64,000 bases of DNA, from the NCBI GenBank assembly GCA_039111635.1, contig JBCAQO010000013.1, positions 1,054,001-1,118,000 of the forward strand, written 5' to 3'. The stretch comes from Heterobasidion occidentale (lineage: Eukaryota; Basidiomycota; Agaricomycetes; Russulales; Bondarzewiaceae). Position 1 is the first letter of the stretch; each line of letters begins with the position of its first letter. The notes beneath the pieces are model-generated. The model had not been told where the DNA came from, searched no databases, and worked only from the letters and a program-made list of their open reading frames with translations. The position numbers and the translations under genes are program-made. Below, one piece after another: positions 57,275 through 64,000 of the stretch.

Positions 57275-60200
57275 TATGGGTGAATGAGTTCAGGTATCAA
57301 AAAGCAAGGTCGTTGGTATAGAATGTCCAGCGCCGAGAGGTGAGCTGTCGGCGAGTATGAGTTCGGTGTGGAACTCCGTCGGGTTTGGGGGGGACCATAC
57401 CAACCCACAGGTATTTAAACAGAGCCATCTATCAGTTGGAACGAAATGAACCGGGATGAGACCTTGCTTGAGACACTAGCAGAGCCCATGTGTACGATTA
57501 GGCATACGCCCCGCGTGCCGAGCCGCGGAACGCCGTGATCTTGTGCTGTTGGCCAAGCTAGCGAAGAAGTACGAGCCCTGAGCGAAGCAAAGCAAGAATG
57601 TCCCAGCGTGACACGCAGAAGCACATCGCCGACGCCATTCGCGAAATAGGATGGACCAATTAATCCGTCACGGTCTCCATTCAATCCAATGCACGCTATG
57701 CCAGGGGTATATGCGGTGACATCCCGCACAGGACGGTCAAAAGCGGCGGTTCGAGGACTGGTGGTACACGCGCGGGGCCGGCGGAAGATGCGAAGTCCTT
57801 CTAGCATCGAGGCGGAGAGATTGCCAGGGGACATCCACCTGGATACGCAGAAGCTCTCAGGATCAGACGCAGAGAAATAGCCCAGCTGAGTCGACAGGTA
57901 TAGAATGTAAGAAACAGGAACAGAGATGTACGCACGAACCGGCTGATAAGAGCATGGGATTCGCATATCTGCATTGTGATGGGCATGATACGGCTTATTC
58001 CTTGCGCGCAAGAAACGGGAGCAGTAGCCGACGTATGATGAGAACCCAGTTCGAGCGAGGTTTGTCCTTCTGCGAAGACACGGGATGCGAGACACTAGAT
58101 AGTCCAACAGAGACGATCATGATCACAATGCGCGTGTACTTTTTTTCAGCTGAGCATGTGTCGAAGGCAATTGTAGCCGCGCAGATACGGTCCAAACGCC
58201 GGACTCCTGCCCAACCGCACATCATTACGCCTGTCATCCGAAATAGCGTAGACCCATATCTGCGTGATTGATGAGAGAGCTTCATCCTCAATGCGTCGCA
58301 GATGCTCGGGAGTAAGGACTATGCAGTTCCAAACGAGATCGCCCCTCAGGCCTCAGGCTTCACGCCTTAGCATATACACGGCCGTCTTTGTCCCAGAAGC
58401 ACCGGAGCGAGCGATGGAGCCGTCTCTACGAGTCGCCGGCTATGACCCCATTCGGTCGTCTGCGGTGCGTTACCAGGCCACGGGTAGTTAGAAGGGAACA
58501 TGCACGCCCTCCAAGCATGATTTATTTGGTTCTTCTGGGTGCATATACATGCATCATGCATCAATGCGCCACGAGGAAGGCAGAGTCTAATGGCCATACC
58601 CCAGATTCCTATCATGCAGAACAGTCGTCAGCAGCGTTCTCACCGGTCATACTTCCGTCTGATCTCTCTCTTCTCGGACTTCTCCTCCCTTTAATGATAG
58701 TCCTTCATCCAATCATCGCCAATATTGAGGTCGTTTCCTGGACTGCGTCAAGTACTGAACAGTCAAGGTTTCAGGCTCATGATGAGGCGAGAACTCCTAA
58801 AATTGGAGGAGGCAAAAGGCGGTTGTAGTATATGGACAAGGAGGCAGCATTGAACACTTTGGGATAGCAGAGAATTTGCCTCATCGGCCTCTGCTGTGCC
58901 AAGGCTGAGGTGAGGGGATCTGGGGATGGATGTCGCGTGAAGCAAGAGTCGGACGAATAAGATCTGGCGGTGACCGGGGTCTTTCTATGTCTCATGCATT
59001 GCGAATTGCTCGTGTGGATCTTCCGTGGTCCTTCCTCATTGTGCTCTCGAATTATACCTTCACCATCTGGCATCGCGAGGTTGACATAAATTTCGTGTAT
59101 CTCAAATCTGTCTCAATCACAATGCAATGATCTACCGCAGTCATTCTGTGCTAAGGCGATCTACTGGCTATTTCTTGCACTCGATAGCACTGGGCACTGC
59201 AGACGGAGCGCTTAGCGCCGTTATCCCTCTCACATCAAGCCAGTCAAGTGTAACAGTTCCAAAATTAGTTCGCAGTCACCGCCTAAATGTATTACCCTCA
59301 TCCTCATACAAATCAAAGAGTGGGGAGGAGGAGGGAAGAGGGCAGGTTGGAAAAGGTTAGAGGCGAAACGGTATCGGTATGTCACCATCCTTGGATGCTC
59401 TCCATAATCAACACGAGTAGCTCAGTATCAAGATATATATATATATCAATCTCATTTGACGTGCTTCATCCAAAATGCACAGCTCTCGAGTACAACATGC
59501 TCATGCTCTTCAGCGCTCTCCCTTCATAACATTTGGTATTCAATGCTCGAACCTTACGCCTCTTCACCTCCGAAGTCCAACCCTCAATTCGACGAAATAC
59601 GAAAGTCCGCACTCCAGCTTGACGGGTAAGATTCAAAAATTGTAATCCAACTCGACTCCAACAGAGACTATTTCTAAACCCGAAGGGGCATATCATAGGG
59701 ATAAGACGATGCCTGTTCTACTTCAGTAGAACTGCTCGCCGAGACGGCAGGGAGGCCGTCAGCACGGTAAGTCTTGCGTTAGGGCATATTCTGCTGCAAT
59801 ACTGATGTTCCAGCAATGTCGGCCGGCAAACACCGTTGTTTCAGGCATTCGTGTACTGTTGGATGTGAGTGATGAAAGTCTTCATCCCGCCCAGAACGTT
59901 CACTTTCTTGAAGAGCACAGCATACACGATGGTTTAATGATATGAGAGTACCTCGGTGGTTCGGTTTCTCTTTTCTGAATCTGGTAAAGCATATGACTTG
60001 CTGGAACAGAAGAGGTTGCAGGTTATCTCTGCAAGCAAGAATTTTGGTCACAATCCGTCATCAACTTTGGCTTACTTCTATCATGATTTTCAGGCACCCT
60101 AGAGCTACTTGTAAGAAATCTCGTTTCCTCATCGTTCCACTATCTTAGCTTCTGGATTGACTACAGATGCTCTTAAGAATTTGGTTGTTGAAATGGCTCA

Positions 60201-61253
60201 ACAACTTCGAGACGATTCCTTGATAAGGGTTGTGCACGGGATCTCTTGCAACGCACGTATACCATTATAGATGCTCTCGATGAGTCTATGCCCCCATAGC
60301 GTAGTTGGCTCTTTGAACTTCTCGTGGGGTATGGACAGCGTATATCTGCCAGCTGCTGATTGACCAAACCCAATATTCAACGACACTTCTGAGTGGTGGC
60401 TAAGGCGGTCGACCTCAACACCCCAGTTGCCTTGAGAATCCTTTTTCGGCAATGAGGCCTTCAACTCTTGAGGAGGGCAAATTCCCCGCGACGACGACAA
60501 GGACCCTTACAAGGACGACAGCCGACTTCAGGATCTGCTCTGTGCTGATAACAGTAACCACGCCAGAAAAGAGCTACCATGTGCGGCTATCACATCTTTC
60601 TCGTCAATTGATACTCTGCCTTTACAGTTTATCGACCTTGAGGCGAGCGAGACAAGATTCTTTCTGCTAAGCACTGGACATGTGACTACCCTCGAGACGG
60701 CGAGATATCATCGCTCCTGTTGCACTCTATCAAAGCCATTCACCGTCGGAATAGCCCTCAATACTTTGATTGGAGGCGGTTATGTGCTTACAATCATTAT
60801 AGTCATATTCAGCGGGACTTCAGCTATCTACACTTTATTAGAAAACATTTTTCTGTCTTGGAGAACTATTCAAATCTTTTATCATCACGGATGAAGAGGA
60901 CCCCAGCGAGCATCGGTAAAGAAGTCTTTCGATACCGCACTGCTGATTGCACAAGTTCACGCTTTGCGAGGCCCAAGGACAGGCAAGGATATATATTGCA
61001 AATAACATTGTGGTATGCATGACGGATGGTACTGGGCATGCCCGTACGAAAGGACAGACAACAAAGCATGAAACACGAAAGGGGAGACATAGCAAGGGAC
61101 ACAGCATTGCGAAGGCGAGAAAAACAATTTCGAACGAGAGACGAGCGGTTTCAAGCTTCGATATTCTTATTCTTTGCTACTGAGGGGAGGTTTGATGCTG
61201 AGGCCCTCTATTTCTAGACACCAAAGTCAGATCACGACAGACTGATCAGAGAA
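57275..61253. other. About 4 kb without a recognisable gene
   Basis: Several open frames exist, including a 230-codon minus-strand frame at 57415-58107 and plus-strand frames at 60450-61022, but none shows a domain, signal peptide or consistent splicing. An (AT)n microsatellite lies at about 59432-59446. A minus-strand piece near 59830-59900 reads KKVNVLGGMKTFITHIQQY before a stop and could be the end of an unrecognised gene. Confidence 0.5.
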
Positions 61254-62189
61254 TCACACCTTACTTCTTGCTGCCATAATTTTTTCGTACTGCTCGGGAT
61301 AATATTCCTTCGCATGTTCCTCTATGGTTCGAAATGCAGTACTATAGGCACGTTGTCGCGACCAGTATGGGGGTGCCATCTTGACGAGTTCATCCACGTC
61401 TTCAAGGAGATGAATGTCAACGTATTCACTGCCATAAAGTACAAGCGCTGGTCATATATGAGAGGGTGGAAGAGGGATATGGCCTAGGTAGAGGTACGTA
61501 CAGGGTTTCCATATTTCTAGTTCTTGACAAACATCAAATAACTCTTTGCAATTGAAGTCGGGAGGATGAGGTGTGAATGCGTCCTCGATGATCTCCATCT
61601 TGCACTGACACACTTCTTCAGTGGCGTCCTCGAAATCAATGATGATAGGCACCCCATTGCGATTGAGGACATTATATTCGGCAAAGTCGTTATGTCTGAT
61701 CCCAGCCCGGTGTATTTGACACATCGCATCCACCACGTCGAATCTGCATACGCGTTGTGGAATTGGCATGGTCTCACAAGATAAGACACACTTGAATTCA
61801 CGATCTAATGCTGAGAACACAAGGTCGACTGGATTTCCGCAGTAATCGAGAACAAGGCAGCCAATGAGGCCCTCTTCCGTGAATCCAACAAAGTACCCGT
61901 GGCAAGTTGGAACAGCTTTGTTCTGCAAGGCTTTCAGCTTGCCTTGATACAGCCTAGCTTCCCGTTCGAGTCTTTGGATATTGTTTGAACCGTACGCCAC
62001 TTTGCAAACTATGTCCGTCGATCCGTTGCAGGGTTCCGAAAGTTGTCCGCGAAAGACTTCCATCATGCGTGTTTCGTGTAGTCGCGAGAAATTATATACT
62101 GAAAGTTCCGGGTCACCTTCATTGGGATCTGTATTCTGAAGATACAATCGTCGTTTTTCGGAGAGAGGAGAAGGAATAGAAAGAGGCAT
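61254..62189 (-). CDS. Kinase-fold protein (protein-kinase/APH-like), basidiomycete type
   Basis: The ATG at 62189 opens a single long exon. It has an N-lobe region with VCKVAYGSNNIQRLEREARL, where the Lys and Glu could be the ATP-anchoring pair, then a hinge LVLDYCGNPVD. The catalytic loop is HRAGIRHNDFAEYNVLNRNG, with HND and the metal-binding Asn, followed by IIIDFEDA, where DFE replaces DFG. A short intron near 61451-61501 leads to a last exon of about 65 residues (LVLYGSEYVDIHLLEDVDEL; EEHAKEYYPEQYEKIM) ending at 61254. At about 290 residues it is compact. Small kinase-like proteins of this kind are expanded in mushrooms; their substrates are unknown. Divergent from the gene at 62508 across 318 bases. 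Confidence 0.82.
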
Positions 62190-62507
62190 GAAGGACACGA
62201 AGAGTTTCTCGGTTGGTCGTTCAGTTTAGAGACTGTTCACAGTCGGCGGCTGGGGCCAAGGCGAGTTTCAACCTGTTTCAACTGCACGTGCATCGAGAAA
62301 CTACTCACGTGATGGTGGCACTCCACGCGTGGCCTTCAGTGCGGTGGCAAACAGCGGCTGCTCGGCAATGCTGAATGCTGATTGGAAGAGGTTTGCCACA
62401 AACTTATTATTATATATATATATTTGGGTTGAGAGTGTTTGAGCCACCTGCCGCGTTCATTTCCTCTCCAACATCTTCTCGTCCTCATAAGATTCCCGTA
62501 CCTCGTC
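62190..62507. promoter_or_regulatory. Short bidirectional promoter with TA tract
   Basis: 318 bases separate the two divergent genes. A TA-rich run at 62406-62423 lies about 85 bases upstream of the plus-strand ATG and could supply its TATA function. Confidence 0.5.
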
Positions 62508-63995
62508 ATGTTTCCAATAATTCGTCGTAAAGATGAAAAGGCGTTTGTCAGCTTTGATTTAAGAGGGCCGGCACGATTTCAAGACGATTCAGAAGTGGAA
62601 CCGCCTCCTCACCCCCTTCCCGTGACCCCCCCACCCCAGGTCAGGAAAAATCCACCATCACTGAACCGCGATTACAACAAGAGGTATCTCCCGGATGGAA
62701 GCCTCTCTCCTACACCTAGCGGAGGGATCGCGCAGGCTTTGAAGGCCCCTCGTGGGGGAACCACTCGACATCTGTTCACGTACGATCAGCCCGAAGAGGA
62801 CGATATCAAGACTCTTCTGGACCTGACCTGGATGGAGCTTCCAAAAGTTCCCCGGCTTTGTTCTTACAACGCCATGAAGAGTACGCGCAAGCCTTCGCAT
62901 TACGATCTAGGACTGCCCCTGAGGATCGTCTCTCGAAGATCATCTGCGTCCCAGGTTTGGTCAATCAGTTTTCTGAGCATGTTGCAAACTTACTTCGATC
63001 CGTACCGATTGTTTGGCAAGAACCTGCTCACCGGAATTTTGCCACTCACGTCATCCCTTGGCACACTGCTAGAGGCCTTCCGGAGGTTATATTTTCGGAG
63101 AAAGATAGTGAAGACTATGTCGCGACCGTTCTCCTCCGTCCTGCGATGGCCGTTGTCCACGCTGTCGCTCGACAAGCCATACGAGCCGGACACGACGACA
63201 AGTATCCGTTTGTATCTTTCGCAGCCGCTACACGCGATGCCGATGGACAACGAGATGCCATACCAGATGTGATACTGGTGAAATCTTGGGAAACTGACCC
63301 ACGCTCGTTCAAGATCGGGATGACCGTTGAGGTCAAGTCGCATGGAGCATTACCGACAGGGGATAGAAACCCTCTATCTCGCCTGCAGCGCGATTTCCCA
63401 GGGCGAATTCCCCGTGCCATCAAATTTAATTGGCCGACAAAGCCTTTCGTCGGCTCGAAGGACGAGAATATGATGATCCAGGTCAGCTACTTGAATCTCA
63501 CTAGAAAAATTTGGCGATTCTGAACGGCCCACCATGACTCAGATTTGGTCGCAGTGTGTTAATCGCCAGACCCGTTATTCAATCCTATCCTCCCTAGATG
63601 TCACTATATTCGCATATCGCGAGGGCGATACCCTTTATATATCCAGAACATATACCACGAGTGGCGAGACATTATTCTTCACTGTGTGTTGGATGTTGCT
63701 CGCGACCCAACTTGTAGAAATGCCTGAGATTGTCGTCCCAGACTCTCAGAAGGCCTCTGAATGGTGGGATGAGGAGATCACTGGAGAGACACAGTTTGGC
63801 CTTTGCATTTCGTAAGTGTATCATCTCCATCAGCACTTGATATTCAACAACGTCTTACCTGGCTGTTGTCATAGATCGCTTGCGCCAGTAGGCAAGACGT
63901 CAGGCAGAGGTGAAGCTCATTCTTCACAGCACGAATCAGAGGATTCCGAAACCGACTCTTCAGAATCGGACGGCCCACCAGTGCTTAGTCTGTGA
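62508..63995 (+). CDS. Fungal hypothetical protein with PD-(D/E)XK-nuclease-like signature
   Basis: I do not recognise the family with certainty. The start at 62508 gives MFPIIRRKDEKAFVSFDLRG and a Pro-rich segment with VTPPPQVRKNPPSLNRDYNK, then YDQPEEDDIKTLLDLTWMEL. The second part reads FLQRHEEYAQAFALRSRTAP, IICVPGLVNQFSEHVANLL and YVATVLLRPAMAVVHAVARQ, and then IPDVILVKSW...KIGMTVEVKSHG. The D...EVK spacing on adjacent strands resembles a PD-(D/E)XK nuclease core. Exons after 63540 include SSLDVTIFAYREGDTLYISR and TTSGETLFFTVCWMLLATQL, then an acidic Ser-rich tail ending VLSL at 63995. The two halves join only if one A is added to the run at 62843-62846, or through an unidentified intron. 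Nuclease activity is a hypothesis. Confidence 0.6.
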
Positions 63996-64000
63996 CGGTA

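Noticed and set aside
57415..58107. 230-codon minus-strand open frame upstream of the chitinase
   Set aside because: No domain, no signal peptide and no homology I can recognise; lies in the chitinase promoter region.

Overview
The window is nuclear DNA from a filamentous basidiomycete, most likely an Agaricomycete. Genes are dense, on both strands, and broken by many introns of about 50 bases. Recognisable content fits a saprotroph or wood decayer: secreted aryl-alcohol-oxidase-like GMC flavoenzymes, an acetylxylan-esterase relic, a GH18 chitinase, an NRPS-like reductase, and seven-helix DUF6534 proteins typical of mushrooms. No transposase, reverse transcriptase, CRISPR array or bacterial operon was seen.

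Layout. 0-8.2 kb: partial F-box gene, BRF1 (TFIIIB), a HyuA-only 5-oxoprolinase-like gene, an RBM18-like RRM protein and a tRNA-Asp. 8.3-15.7 kb: two tandem paralogous secreted GMC oxidoreductases. 16.2-18.9 kb: DUF6534 gene copy 1. 19.2-21.7 kb: MCT-type MFS transporter. 22.9-32.8 kb: a very GC-rich block with a leaderless GMC oxidoreductase divergent from an adenylation-thiolation-reductase (A-T-R) protein. 33.5-37.0 kb: a truncated acetylxylan esterase butted against DUF6534 gene copy 2, whose promoter region exists as three tandem repeats. 37.4-45 kb: mitochondrial D-lactate dehydrogenase, Spg1-type GTPase and ribosomal protein uL14. 46.4-50.1 kb: a relic of a zinc-free MDR reductase, an intron-containing initiator tRNA-Met, an Old Yellow Enzyme and a second identical tRNA-Asp. 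50.2-57.3 kb: MTR4 exosome helicase and a chitinase with a C-terminal chitin-binding module. 57.3-61.2 kb: about 4 kb without a recognisable gene. 61.2-64 kb: a divergent pair, one kinase-like protein and one protein with a PD-(D/E)XK-like signature.

How they may work together. The 8-33 kb stretch places two secreted and one intracellular GMC oxidase near an A-T-R carboxylate reductase and a monocarboxylate-type transporter. I propose, as inference only, an aryl acid/aldehyde/alcohol redox locus: the reductase regenerates aldehyde or alcohol inside the cell, and secreted oxidases reoxidise it outside with release of H2O2. The second candidate system is the pair of duplicated DUF6534 genes. 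Each has a conserved 13-nt microexon, and one copy carries a tandemly amplified promoter and ends at a broken esterase gene.

Caution on sequence quality. Several conserved reading frames (F-box, BRF1, the A-T-R C-terminus, the OYE C-terminus, the PD-(D/E)XK-like gene) need single-base or dinucleotide corrections in short repeats to stay in frame. Others, such as DLD1, MTR4, uL14, SPG1 and the chitinase, read cleanly through many introns. I treat the former as probable assembly indels unless reads show otherwise.
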